Positions 8,987-17,777 of a stretch of DNA of 64,000 nucleotides are shown in pieces. This DNA is from G958296245 sp963664035 (GTDB taxonomy: Bacteria > Chloroflexota > Dehalococcoidia > Lucifugimonadales > G958296245): contig OY760867.2 in NCBI GenBank assembly GCA_963664035.2, positions 248,001-312,000 of the forward strand. The letters run 5' to 3'. Both the position numbers and the translations under genes were made by a program. Each line of letters starts with the position of its first letter. Position 1 is the first letter of the stretch. Under the pieces are notes generated by a model. The model was not told the DNA's origin and did not search any database. It saw only the letters and a list, made by a program, of their open reading frames with translations.

Positions 8987-9386
8987 TCACAGTTCAGACG
9001 GATGAATCTATTTTCATCCCTTGGTGCGCCGAGCCGCAACCGGCATGAATGGTTGGTATGAAAATAGACCAGACCAACTTGACTTGTCCCTTCCCCCCCT
9101 GCGGGGGAAGGTTAGGATGGGGGGTTAGAAGCCTGCCTTGGTTCATTTTCATCCCCTGGTGTGCCGGGCCGTAACCGGCATGGGTGGTTGGTACGAAAAT
9201 AGCCCTGCGCAACTTGACTTGTCCCTTCCCCCCCTGCGGGCCCCCTGCGGGGGAAGGTTAGGATGGGGGGTTAGAAGCCTGCCTTGGTTCATTTTCATCC
9301 CTTGGTGCGCCGAGCCGCAACCGGCATGAATGGTTGGTATGAAAATAGCCCTGCGCAACTTGACTTGTCCCTTCCCCCCCTGCGGG
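8987..9386. repeat. 135-bp direct repeats with internal palindromes
   Basis: The 8.7-9.4 kb gap has no credible gene. From about 8990 a unit recurs: ttttcatcccttggtgcgcc, an inverted motif around ccggcatg, a GAAAATAG spacer, and the hairpin ttccccccctgcgggggaag. The ttttcatccc anchor occurs at 9011, 9146 and 9292, then at 10767 beyond the IS. Spacings are 135 and 146 bp; the 11 bp excess equals the IS target duplication. Short frames translating as HPNLPPQGGKG come from this element. Confidence 0.85.
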
Positions 9387-10715
9387 CTGACAGGGGTAGG
9401 CAAAGTCTGAGATCGGTATAAGAACTTGGAAAGCGCATGGGTTTCTGGCATCTTTTTGGTACCAACAGAAAGGAGCCAGAGATTCGCCATGCGCCTCCCA
9501 TCCGAATGGTATCAGATGCAGCAGACCATCGAACAACACATGCCGCACCTCAGAGAGTCCCAACTCAAAGGGCTGGTCCTCTGGGTGTACGGCACCATCC
9601 TGGCCGGGAGCGGCTGCCAGAACGCCGTCGCGACGGCGCTCTCGTTCATCGGCAGCTTCAACAGCATCCGCCAGTACCTCAGGGAGTGGCTCTACGATGG
9701 GCAAGACCGTGCCAACCCGTGCCGCGTGCAACTGGATGTGACCTCGTGCTTTGTTCCGCTGCTGAGGTGGCTGCTGAAGTTGTGGAAGTCGGACAGACTG
9801 GTGCTTGCCATAGACCCGACGATGCAGGGCGATCGGATGACCTCGATCGTGATAAGCGCGGTCTACCGAAGCTGCGCCATTCCCCTTGCCTGGAGCATCA
9901 TGCCCGCCAACACGCCCGGCAAGTGGATGGACCCGATCGTGGATATGCTCCGAGTCCTGTCCGAAGCGGTGCCTGAGCACATGACCGTGCTGGTAATGTG
10001 TGATCGGGGACTGAGGAGTCCGAAACTGTGGGATCAGATACGCTCTGCGGGATTGCATCCGTACATGCGACAGTCGATCAACACCGTGTTCTGTCCTGAT
10101 GGGGGAACTCGCCTGCCTGCGCGGTCTCTCGTACCCGGACCAGGCCACGCGTATATTGGGGCAGGGACGGCCTTCAACAGACCCAGCATACGCCGTCGCG
10201 GAACGATGATCGTAGTCTGGGACATAGGTCAAGACGAGCCGTGGGTGGTTATGACCGATCTCTCGCCTGCTCAAACAGGAGTGTGCTGGTATGCGCTCCG
10301 GTTCTGGATAGAACTGGGCTTTCGGGCGCTCAAGAGCGTCGGATGGCAGTGGCAGGACACACGAAGAACCGACCCCGAACGGGTGTCGCGGCACTGGCTT
10401 GTACTGTCGGTGGCGACGCTTTGGACGTTGGCGTACGGGACCAGGGTGGAAGACGCCAATGACCTGGGCGTAGCGCCCAGTCATCTCAGAGCGCCTCCGA
10501 AATCTCTTGCGCCCAATCATCGCAGTGCAACAAGCACGCCGAGACGAACCGTAAGCGTACTGCGGCTGGGCATAAGCTGGCTGCGTCGGCTGCTTCACAA
10601 GGGCAGACTCTGGCGAAGGGTCTGGCTCCTTCCTGAACCATGGCCCGAACCACCGCCTGATATGGAGATTACCTATCATCTCGGAACTTAAACACCAAAT
10701 GCCTACCCCTGTCAG
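9387..10715 (+). mobile_element. IS4-family insertion sequence, complete (1329 bp)
   Basis: The ends are perfect 16-bp inverted repeats, CTGACAGGGGTAGGCA at 9387-9402 and its complement at 10700-10715. The flanks carry an 11-bp direct duplication CCCCCTGCGGG (9376-9386 and 10716-10726), cut from the hairpin of the 135-bp repeat. Removing 1329 bp plus 11 bp restores the exact 135-bp repeat period, which fixes the boundaries. One intact transposase fills the element. Confidence 0.95.
9489..10691 (+). CDS. IS4-family DDE transposase
   Basis: 400 residues from the ATG at 9489, preceded by AAAGGAG; an in-frame upstream start at 9426 lacks a site. The DDE residues lie in VLAIDPTMQGD, LVMCDRGL and FWIELGF. 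The IS4 signature Y-(2)-R-(3)-E-(6)-K is exact in YALRFWIELGFRALK. The frame is complete and the termini are intact, so the element may be active. Related copies elsewhere in the genome would be expected. Confidence 0.93.
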   Translation: MRLPSEWYQMQQTIEQHMPHLRESQLKGLVLWVYGTILAGSGCQNAVATALSFIGSFNSIRQYLREWLYDGQDRANPCRVQLDVTSCFVPLLRWLLKLWKSDRLVLAIDPTMQGDRMTSIVISAVYRSCAIPLAWSIMPANTPGKWMDPIVDMLRVLSEAVPEHMTVLVMCDRGLRSPKLWDQIRSAGLHPYMRQSINTVFCPDGGTRLPARSLVPGPGHAYIGAGTAFNRPSIRRRGTMIVVWDIGQDEPWVVMTDLSPAQTGVCWYALRFWIELGFRALKSVGWQWQDTRRTDPERVSRHWLVLSVATLWTLAYGTRVEDANDLGVAPSHLRAPPKSLAPNHRSATSTPRRTVSVLRLGISWLRRLLHKGRLWRRVWLLPEPWPEPPPDMEITYHLGT

Positions 10716-10990
10716 CCCCCTGCGGGGGAAGGTTAGGATGGGGGGTTAGAAGCCTGCCTTGGTTCATTTTCATCCCCTGGTGCGCCGGGCCGTAACCGGC
10801 ATGGGTGGTTGCTATGAAAATAACCACCCACGCCCTCATCGTCATACCGGCGAAAGAACGTCACCCCGTACTCCGATACGGGGCCGGCATCCAGTCCCCG
10901 GCCCTTGGACTCCGACCTACGCTGGAGCGACGGGGCATCCGCCGTTTTCATACCCCTGCGGGGCCTTAGCAAGGCCATAGTGATTCCCCG
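10716..10990. repeat. continuation of 135-bp repeat plus REP-like palindrome
   Basis: After the IS the interrupted unit resumes (ccccctgcgggggaaggtta) and ends near 10825. It is followed by a different dispersed element starting cgtcataccggcgaaag at 10838 with ggccggcatccagtcc, a relative of the 45331 and 62995 elements. No coding sequence is seen. Confidence 0.7.
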
Positions 10991-11035
10991 CGCAAGCGGA
11001 AATCCAGGAGAGCGGCGGCGCTGTCGAACCCTGCG

Positions 11036-11284
11036 CTAACCTCTGGCATACCCGCCCCCCAGTATTGCGGAAGCTGGGAGACGCGCGGGAGGAGCCCCCA
11101 CCTGCCGGATGAGATACGGACCTCGTCCGAACCGCTCTATGGCGAACTGAACGCTCTCTTCGGAACCATCGAATACGCCGGCAACTTCCCCGTCACGCAC
11201 GACGACCCACTTGTTGAAGTGCGCCTGCTCCAGCGCCGGCTGCATCCTCTCGTATGCCTCGATCTCCTGGTCAAGCGTTGTCAT
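11036..11284 (-). CDS. small DUF5678-like protein
   Basis: 82 residues from the ATG at 11284, which has GGGAGGA upstream. The longer frame to 11365 begins inside a dispersed repeat and is unlikely. The centre reads NKWVVVRDGEVAGVFDGSEESV then YLIRQVG, the pattern of DUF5678-type small proteins often found next to retropepsin-like or toxin genes. No partner is visible here. Function unknown; may be an orphan of such a pair. Confidence 0.6.
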   Translation of the reverse strand: MTTLDQEIEAYERMQPALEQAHFNKWVVVRDGEVAGVFDGSEESVQFAIERFGRGPYLIRQVGAPPARLPASAILGGGYARG

Positions 11285-11329
11285 AGCGTCCTCCCTGCAC
11301 CACAACGAGCATCCATTCCTGTAGACGGC

Positions 11330-11462
11330 CCTCCCCAAATCCTCCACCTCCAGGTTCAGCGCCATATCTATCGGCCATCACCCCGTAGGGGCTGGTTTCA
11401 AACCAGCCCTCCCCCTTGCCGTAGAGCGTCACCGCCATTTAGGTGGGGGATTTTGGCCTTCT
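11330..11462. repeat. dispersed intergenic repeat with GGCTGGTTTCAAACCAGCC palindrome
   Basis: Contains the perfect palindrome GGCTGGTTTCAAACCAGCC preceded by CACCCCGTAGG and followed by ccctccccttgcc...aggtggggga. Near-identical copies occur at about 46980-47095 and 55905-56030, and the palindrome alone twice near 18870-18925. The remainder up to the SDR start at 11624 holds no other feature I can name. Confidence 0.8.
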
Positions 11463-11623
11463 CGCGCCTCTGCATCCGCGGGGGAAGTCTAGCAACTTGC
11501 TTCGACGACTGCAATTTGGCGACAGCTCTCGCAAAGGGCGTCGAAGCCCCAATTGCCCCCGCTGTCTTGAGACCGCCCATTCCGGTATCATTGCGCCATC
11601 CTTGGGCGCAGCGGAGGCGCAAC

Positions 11624-12415
11624 ATGGCCGGCAGGCTCGAAGGCAAAGTCGCTCTCATCACCGGCGGGGCCAGCGGCATGGGCGAAGCCGAAGCAAGGCT
11701 ATTCGCCCGCGAGGGCGCCGCCGTCGTGGTCGCCGACATGCAGGCCGAGAAGGCCGAGGCCGTGGTCGGCGACGTCCAGGCCGCCGGCGGACGCGCCGCC
11801 TACGTCCAGCTCGACGTGCGCGACTTCGACCAGTGGAAGGCCGCCGTCGCCGACACGGAGAAGCGCTTCGGCAGGCTGGACGTACTCTGCAACAACGCGG
11901 GCACCAACACCAGGGGCCGCGGCTACGAGGAGCAGACCATCGAGGAGTACAGGAACATCCTCGACGTCAACCTAAACGGCACCTACCTCGGCTGCCGCGC
12001 CGTCGGAGACGCCATGAGGCGCGCCGGCGGGGGCGCCATCCTCAACATAGGCTCCATGGCCTCCCTCAAGCACGGCGGAAGCGCCACCGGCTACACCGTC
12101 AGCAAGACCGGCGTCCTCGCAGTCACCAAGAACACCGCCATGGCCTACGCCAAGGACCGCATACGCTGCAACGTCATATGCCCAGGCCACGTCGACACCC
12201 CGTTCATACGCGAGGACGCCCCCCACAGCCATAACGACTGGGCCACCTCCGCCGACAACCCCGATAACTACCGCAGGCGCCTCGCCCAGGTGCCCCTCGG
12301 ACGCCTCCTGACCGCCGAGGACATCGCCAGGACCGCCCTCTTCCTATGCTCCGACGACGCCGCGATGATCACCGGAGCCGTCATCGCCGTCGACGGCGGC
12401 ACGTCCCTGCTGTGA
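11624..12415 (+). CDS. SDR-family NAD(P)-dependent oxidoreductase
   Basis: 263 residues starting at the ATG with GGAGG 8 bp upstream. Classical short-chain dehydrogenase: cofactor motif TGGASGMGEAEA (residues about 14-25), NNAG at about 90, catalytic Ser in NIGSMAS, YTVSK (Tyr-x3-Lys), and the PGHVDTPF and IAVDGGTSLL C-terminal motifs. Substrate unknown. tsaD follows 7 bp after the stop, suggesting co-transcription without functional link. Confidence 0.93.
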   Translation: MAGRLEGKVALITGGASGMGEAEARLFAREGAAVVVADMQAEKAEAVVGDVQAAGGRAAYVQLDVRDFDQWKAAVADTEKRFGRLDVLCNNAGTNTRGRGYEEQTIEEYRNILDVNLNGTYLGCRAVGDAMRRAGGGAILNIGSMASLKHGGSATGYTVSKTGVLAVTKNTAMAYAKDRIRCNVICPGHVDTPFIREDAPHSHNDWATSADNPDNYRRRLAQVPLGRLLTAEDIARTALFLCSDDAAMITGAVIAVDGGTSLL

Positions 12416-12422
12416 CCGCGCC

Positions 12423-13448
12423 ATGAGAATCCTCGGCATCGAGACCTCCTGCGACGAGACCGCCGTCGCCGTCATAGAGGACGGCCGCCGGATCATCTCC
12501 AACGTCGTCGCCACCCAGGCCGACCTCCACGCCGACTTCGGCGGCATCGTCCCCGAAGCCGCCTCCAGGCAGCACCTCCTAACCATAGTCCCCGTCGTCC
12601 GCAGGGCCCTCGAAGAAGCGGGCGTCGAGCTGGCCGAGCTCGACGCCGTCGCCGTCACCAACGGCCCCGGACTCGCCGGATCGCTGCTAGTAGGCGTCAA
12701 CGCCGCCAAGGGTCTCGCGCTCTCCGCCGGCCTCCCCCTGCTCGGCGTAAACCACCTGGAAGGGCACGTCTACGCCGCCTGGCTGGAGGAGACCGACCCG
12801 GAGATAAGCCCCGGCTTCCCCCTCGTCTGCCTCATCGCCTCCGGCGGCCACACCGACCTCGTGCTGATGGAGGACCACGGCAGCTACACCCTGCTCGGAC
12901 GCACCCGCGACGACGCCGCCGGCGAGGCGTTCGACAAGGGCGCGCGGATACTCGGCCTCGGCTTCCCAGGCGGCCCGGAAATCCAGCGCGTGTCCACCGG
13001 AGGCAGGGGCGACGAGCCGCCCTTCCCCCGCCCCAGGGTCAAGGACTCCCTTGATTTCAGCTTCAGCGGCCTGAAGACCGCGGTCCTGCGACGCGCCGAG
13101 CAGAAGGGCTGGTACCCACCCGACGCGGACGCGCCCCCCGACCCCGCCGAGATGGGCCGCGTGGCCGCCGCATACCAGGAGGCCCTCGTCGACTCGATGG
13201 TCCGACGCGCCGTCGAGGCGGCAGAGACCCACCGCGTCAGGGGCGTCCTCCTCGGCGGCGGCGTAGCCGCCAACAGCCTCCTGCGCCAGGAGTTGGCCGA
13301 CAGGTCCCCAGTGCCCATCATCGTCCCCCGCCCCGCCCTCTGCACCGACAACGGCGCCATGATCGGCGCCGCCGCATGGTTCCACCTCCGCCACGCCCCA
13401 CGCTACGACTGGAACATGGACGCCATCCCCAACCTCAAACTCTGCTAG
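12423..13448 (+). CDS. tsaD: tRNA N6-adenosine threonylcarbamoyltransferase TsaD
   Basis: 341 residues, the usual length. Transfers threonylcarbamoyl from TC-AMP to A37 of ANN-decoding tRNAs in complex with TsaB and TsaE. ASKHA-fold motifs are all present: GIETSCDETAVAV at the N-terminus, metal ligands in NHLEGHVYA, IASGGHTDL, FDKGARILGLGFPGG, SFSGLKTA, GGGVAANSLLR and CTDNGAMIG. No partner genes lie nearby. Confidence 0.97.
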   Translation: MRILGIETSCDETAVAVIEDGRRIISNVVATQADLHADFGGIVPEAASRQHLLTIVPVVRRALEEAGVELAELDAVAVTNGPGLAGSLLVGVNAAKGLALSAGLPLLGVNHLEGHVYAAWLEETDPEISPGFPLVCLIASGGHTDLVLMEDHGSYTLLGRTRDDAAGEAFDKGARILGLGFPGGPEIQRVSTGGRGDEPPFPRPRVKDSLDFSFSGLKTAVLRRAEQKGWYPPDADAPPDPAEMGRVAAAYQEALVDSMVRRAVEAAETHRVRGVLLGGGVAANSLLRQELADRSPVPIIVPRPALCTDNGAMIGAAAWFHLRHAPRYDWNMDAIPNLKLC

Positions 13449-13463
13449 CGGGAAGGATGGGCT

Positions 13464-16400
13464 ATGCGAATGGTCGTTCGGTGGAAAGTAGCCGTCGGGC
13501 TCGCATGCTTGATGGCCATTGCCTTGTTATCCGCATGTGACGCCCCGCGCTCTGTGGTCACACCGCTGCCAACCGACACGCCTTCAAATACGCTGATCAA
13601 CGCCTCGACTGAAACGCCAACTGCCACCCCTGCTCCAACCAATAGGGTGGTACCAGTCCCCACCTCCACCGCTACGGCAACTCCTACCCCCACCGCTACG
13701 GCAACTCCTACTCCCACCGCTACGGCAACTCCCACTCCCACCGCTACGGCAACTCCCACCCCCACCGCTACGGCAACTCCTACCCCCACCGCTACGGCAA
13801 CTCCTACCCCCACCGCTACGGCAACTCCCACCCCCACCGCTACGGCAACTCCCACCCCCACCGCTACGGCAACTCCCACCCCCACCGCTACGGCAACTCC
13901 CACCCCCACCGCTACGGCAACTCCCACCCCCACCGCCGAGGAGGTCGCTGCCGTCCGCCTATCCGAGATCATTCCGTGGTATCAAATTTCGCCAAACATG
14001 TCCGATGCCGCCAACTCCATTACCAGTATCTGGCTTCACGACGCCGCACTTGGCGACACCATTGCGAAGCTCCACTGGATTGTGGACGGAGTTACCACGT
14101 ATGAAGAAACGGGATCCCTGAACGCTCTGAACGACATCGCCAACACGGACCTTGGCCTTGCGAGAATGATAGCAAGGCTGTCGTGGTTCAGAGATGAAAT
14201 ATCATCCAGAGAGTGGAACACACTCTACTATCTCAACGAAGTCTTGAACGAGGACATCGATCTGGCGAGAATAGTATCGAGTCTTCCCTGGTTCACTGTC
14301 TTGGATAGAATCGCTTGGCGGGCTATTGGAACCCTTAGTGACTTAGCCTCTCAGGATCGTAACTTTGCGATAAGAGTGACAAATATACCCTGGTTTGCTG
14401 ATGACTTAACGCTGGATGAGGTAGTTACTATGAGATCTCTGAGTGAAATCGCATCCTATGACGTGGGACTGGCCACAGCAGTGACTGAGCTATCATGGGT
14501 CACCGACGAAGTGAGCTTTGAAGAGCTTCATGCAATCACCAACTTCAGTGACCTGGCACGCAACGACTTGGAGTTGGCCAAAATGGTAGCACACCTACTC
14601 TGGTTCGCCGACGACATGACCTCTTTAGAGAGTGAAAGTATCGCCCATCTCTCCGTAATCGCATCCAACGACGTAGAGTTGGCGAAAACAGTGGCAAGCC
14701 TCCCCTGGTTTTCCGACGGCGTGACCAGCGATGAGTTGAACGCAATCCGGTTGCTGAACAATGTCACAGCCAAGGACCTCGAGTTGGCTAGACGGACAGC
14801 GGCCCTACCATGGTTGGTCGACGGCGTGACCAGCGATGAGTTGAACGTAATCTGGTTCCTAGGCGATATCGTGGCTAACGACCTCGAGTTGGCTAGACGG
14901 ACAGTGGCCCTACCCTGGTTCATTGACAGCGTGACCAGCGATGAGTTGAGCGGACTCTTTGCTATGCGCCATATCGCGGCTAACTACCCTGAATTGGCTA
15001 GACAGATAACGTTCCTCCCATGGTTGGTGGACGGCGTGACCAGCTACAGTGAGAAAATGGCTATCTGGCGCCTGAGCGATATCGCAGCTAACGACCTTGA
15101 ATTGGCTAAACGGACGGCGGCCCTACCTTGGTTCATCGACGGCGTTACCAGCGATGAGATGCTCGGGGTATCCGGCCTGAGCGATATCGCGGCTAGCGAC
15201 CTCGAATTAGCTAGACAGACAGCGGCCCTGCCCTGGTTCATCGACGGCGTTACCAGCGATGAGATGCTCGGGGTATCCGGCCTGAGCGATATCGTGGCTA
15301 ACGACCTCGAATTGGCTAGACAGGCAGTGGCCCTGCCCTGGTTCATCGACGGCGTTACCTCTGTAGAGAGCAATGCTCTGTTCTCCCTGGCTGACATCGC
15401 AGAAGAAGGATCAGAGGCTTTGGATCAGCTCACCACCCAACCCTGGTTCCGCGACGGTTTAGACGATGCAGAACTTGCTTTGGTCGTCACCCTCGGCAAG
15501 GCTCTCGAACGAAAACCTGCGCTGTACCGAGACTTGCTTCAGACCCACTTCATGCATAAAGGAACGATTTCTCTGCCTCTGGCTGGAGACGTCAACGTCT
15601 GGATATTCCAGGATACCCCTTTCCAACCTGGTGACGACACAATCGAGGCCGTCGAAGACACCGCGCGCGTACTTGAGAACTTTCTGGGAATACCCTTCCC
15701 GACCAAAGACGTCGTCATCCTCGTCGAGACAGTAGGCAATCAGATCACTCTAGGAGCTACCGGAGCGCACTATGGCACCCATGTGTGGCTCACCAGGAAT
15801 TATACGTCGGAGTCGGACTGGATCGGCAGTGTATATCATGAGACCTCCCACTACTATTTCAATGTAGGGCCGGTGTGGTTCTTTGAAGGGTTAGCCCAAC
15901 TTGCAAAAGCGTACATCAACGATTGGAATGGGAAGCAGAGTCTTGCGGACCGCGGAGTTGAGGTGTCGGAGAAGGCCCAGGATTGCATTCTGGGTGGCAT
16001 AGAGAATATACGGCACGATGATTATCTGGACCGATTCCGTCTCTTCCGTGGTCAATGTAAGTACTACATGGCAGAGAATTTCTTCCTCCGGGTGTTTGAG
16101 GCCATCGGCGAAGAAGCCATCTCATCGGCTCTGCGAGAGTTGCACATATCTGCGATGGATTCGGGACTGTCTGTAACCGAAGAGCAGATATATGACGTTT
16201 TCCTGAGTCATGCCCCGTCTGACCGGGAAGATGTGGTCCGCGACTTGTACCGGAGATTGCACGGCGGGTCGTACGCGTTCCCGGAGACCGACCTCTCAGA
16301 CGACCATGGTGACGAAGCGCGTGCCGCCACCGCAATCGCGGTGGGAGAAGTCGTGGAAGGAACGCTGGACTACATGTTTGATTTCGACTACTTCCGGTTT

Positions 16401-17060
16401 GTAGTGAAAGAGGGCAAGTACTACCAGATGACCGTCAACCACGAAAGCCTGCGCCTCAACAGCGTGATCTTCTACGCTTCTGATGGGCTGACCTTGGCGA
16501 GCCCAACCTACACGAACTATGAGGTATGGAAGAACTGGAGGTCCTACAAGCGGACGCCATCCGGTCCTCAGATACACTGGATAGCGCCAAGTTTCGGCGA
16601 ATACTACCTTGCCGTGCATAACTTCGGAGGGCTGTCCGGCTCGTATACACTCACCATCACTACTGTTGACGACGTCCCGGACGACCATGGTGATGGCCCG
16701 GACGCCGCCACCGATATTTCGGTGGGAGAGATTGTCGAGGGTGACGTTGATGATGTGTTCGACTTCGACTACTTCCGATTCCAGGCATCGAAGGGCCTGA
16801 AGTACCGCGTGATCTTCTTCAGCAGGCAACCGGACAAAGACTGGATTTTCGATTACATTAACCTGTGGATGTACTTGTCTGACGGAGTTACGCGCGTTGA
16901 TGATGATGAGACCCACTGGACCATAGGAGGCCCGACCATCGAAATCGAATGGGTGCCATCGCGTACAGGAGAGTACTACTTTGCCGTCGCTGGCAAGGAT
17001 GGACACACAGGCACATATACGCTGACGGTTACCAACGTGGAAGACGAACCCGGTGGCTAG
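13464..17060 (+). CDS. lipoprotein with Trp-repeat array, HExxH peptidase core and two PPC domains
   Basis: 1198 residues. A lipoprotein signal (LACLMAIALLSAC) is followed by a spacer of eleven ATATPTPT units (about residues 68-158). Fifteen repeats of about 35 residues follow (about 170-695), consensus LPWFiDGVTSDEl..i..LsdIAanDLELAr.taa, which I do not recognise as a named family; they look like paired helices. Residues about 700-900 hold HETSH at 792-796 with Glu808 in VWFFEGLAQ, as in Peptidase MA-like gluzincins. Two prepeptidase C-terminal-like domains begin at DDHGDEARAAT and DDHGDGPDAAT and end the protein. It is likely an extracellular, membrane-anchored metallopeptidase; the substrate is unknown. 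TsaD ends 15 bp upstream, with GGAAGG before the ATG. Confidence 0.8.
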   Translation: MRMVVRWKVAVGLACLMAIALLSACDAPRSVVTPLPTDTPSNTLINASTETPTATPAPTNRVVPVPTSTATATPTPTATATPTPTATATPTPTATATPTPTATATPTPTATATPTPTATATPTPTATATPTPTATATPTPTATATPTPTATATPTPTAEEVAAVRLSEIIPWYQISPNMSDAANSITSIWLHDAALGDTIAKLHWIVDGVTTYEETGSLNALNDIANTDLGLARMIARLSWFRDEISSREWNTLYYLNEVLNEDIDLARIVSSLPWFTVLDRIAWRAIGTLSDLASQDRNFAIRVTNIPWFADDLTLDEVVTMRSLSEIASYDVGLATAVTELSWVTDEVSFEELHAITNFSDLARNDLELAKMVAHLLWFADDMTSLESESIAHLSVIASNDVELAKTVASLPWFSDGVTSDELNAIRLLNNVTAKDLELARRTAALPWLVDGVTSDELNVIWFLGDIVANDLELARRTVALPWFIDSVTSDELSGLFAMRHIAANYPELARQITFLPWLVDGVTSYSEKMAIWRLSDIAANDLELAKRTAALPWFIDGVTSDEMLGVSGLSDIAASDLELARQTAALPWFIDGVTSDEMLGVSGLSDIVANDLELARQAVALPWFIDGVTSVESNALFSLADIAEEGSEALDQLTTQPWFRDGLDDAELALVVTLGKALERKPALYRDLLQTHFMHKGTISLPLAGDVNVWIFQDTPFQPGDDTIEAVEDTARVLENFLGIPFPTKDVVILVETVGNQITLGATGAHYGTHVWLTRNYTSESDWIGSVYHETSHYYFNVGPVWFFEGLAQLAKAYINDWNGKQSLADRGVEVSEKAQDCILGGIENIRHDDYLDRFRLFRGQCKYYMAENFFLRVFEAIGEEAISSALRELHISAMDSGLSVTEEQIYDVFLSHAPSDREDVVRDLYRRLHGGSYAFPETDLSDDHGDEARAATAIAVGEVVEGTLDYMFDFDYFRFVVKEGKYYQMTVNHESLRLNSVIFYASDGLTLASPTYTNYEVWKNWRSYKRTPSGPQIHWIAPSFGEYYLAVHNFGGLSGSYTLTITTVDDVPDDHGDGPDAATDISVGEIVEGDVDDVFDFDYFRFQASKGLKYRVIFFSRQPDKDWIFDYINLWMYLSDGVTRVDDDETHWTIGGPTIEIEWVPSRTGEYYFAVAGKDGHTGTYTLTVTNVEDEPGG
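13669..13940 (+). repeat. 24-bp tandem repeats coding a Pro/Thr spacer
   Basis: Eleven copies of a 24-bp unit (gctacggcaactcccacccc plus cacc) differ only at occasional C/T third positions. They encode the extracellular stalk of the lipoprotein. The antisense frame reads as a long alternating VAVGVG string, an artefact. Confidence 0.95.
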
Positions 17061-17079
17061 CTTACTCCGTGCCCGGCTG

Positions 17080-17616
17080 CTAGCGCAGCGCGAAGACCCG
17101 CCGAGGCGGCTCCCGCTCGCGGTCCCTCAGACGGAACAGGCTGTCCACCAACGCGTGCATCTCCTCGAGCGTCCTCCGGCCCCGCACAGGGCACTGGAGC
17201 GCCGACGACCCCGCCCGGAACGTGGCCCTGACGCCGTTGGGAGCGCTCAGGTGGTCGACTATCAGGAATACCCCCATCGCCGCGACGGCCAGGGACCCCG
17301 CCAGCCTGCCGATCTCGTGGTCCCAGATGTTGAAGATGCCGACCGCCACCAGGAAGGCCACTATGCCCCATACGTAGCCGCCATAGCCCTTGCGCTCCCT
17401 GGAGATCTCCACGCTGTCGATCTTCTCCAGGCAAACGAACGTCGTCTCTCGCCGTTTGCCGCTGCCCCTGGCGCGAATGACGCGCTTGTTCGTCAGCACC
17501 ACGACGTCCGGATTGCGGCGGCCGTTGCCCCACCCGCTCTTGAGACTGACGGCCCCGTCCACGCTCTCCCCGTCGCTCAAGCCAATCTCTTCGATCCCCA
17601 TTTCCTTCAGGTCCAA
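17080..17616 (-). CDS. membrane protein with PH-like domain
   Basis: About 178 residues if started at the TTG at 17616, which has GAGGAGG 5-6 bp upstream; ATG at 17601 and a longer frame from 17718 are alternatives. The pattern VVVLTNKRVIRARG followed by CLEKIDSVEI is typical of bacterial PH-like (bPH2) proteins. Two hydrophobic helices follow (GYVWGIVAFLVAVGIFNIW and LAGSLAVAAMGVFLIV), then a cytosolic tail. Probably a small inner-membrane protein of unknown role. It converges on the HExxH lipoprotein gene. Confidence 0.65.
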   Translation of the reverse strand: MDLKEMGIEEIGLSDGESVDGAVSLKSGWGNGRRNPDVVVLTNKRVIRARGSGKRRETTFVCLEKIDSVEISRERKGYGGYVWGIVAFLVAVGIFNIWDHEIGRLAGSLAVAAMGVFLIVDHLSAPNGVRATFRAGSSALQCPVRGRRTLEEMHALVDSLFRLRDREREPPRRVFALR

Positions 17617-17777
17617 GATCAACCTCCTCGAAAGGCGGCCCGTTCGGCTCTTCGCCAGGGGATAGTAGCACAGCGCGGAACGCGACTGCCTATCCAAGGC
17701 CGCGCCGTCATAGACCACGACCCCGCCGTGTGCTATGCTCCGGCAGCCACGACGGACCGGTAAGGCCCCTACCAGCC

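Noticed and set aside
9149..9501. Short frames with HPNLPPQGGKG in the 9 kb repeats
   Set aside because: Come from the hairpin repeat; the same peptide appears at every copy.
13445..13972. Minus-strand frame of alternating VAVGVG
   Set aside because: Antisense of the 24-bp Pro/Thr repeat; no start site or family match.
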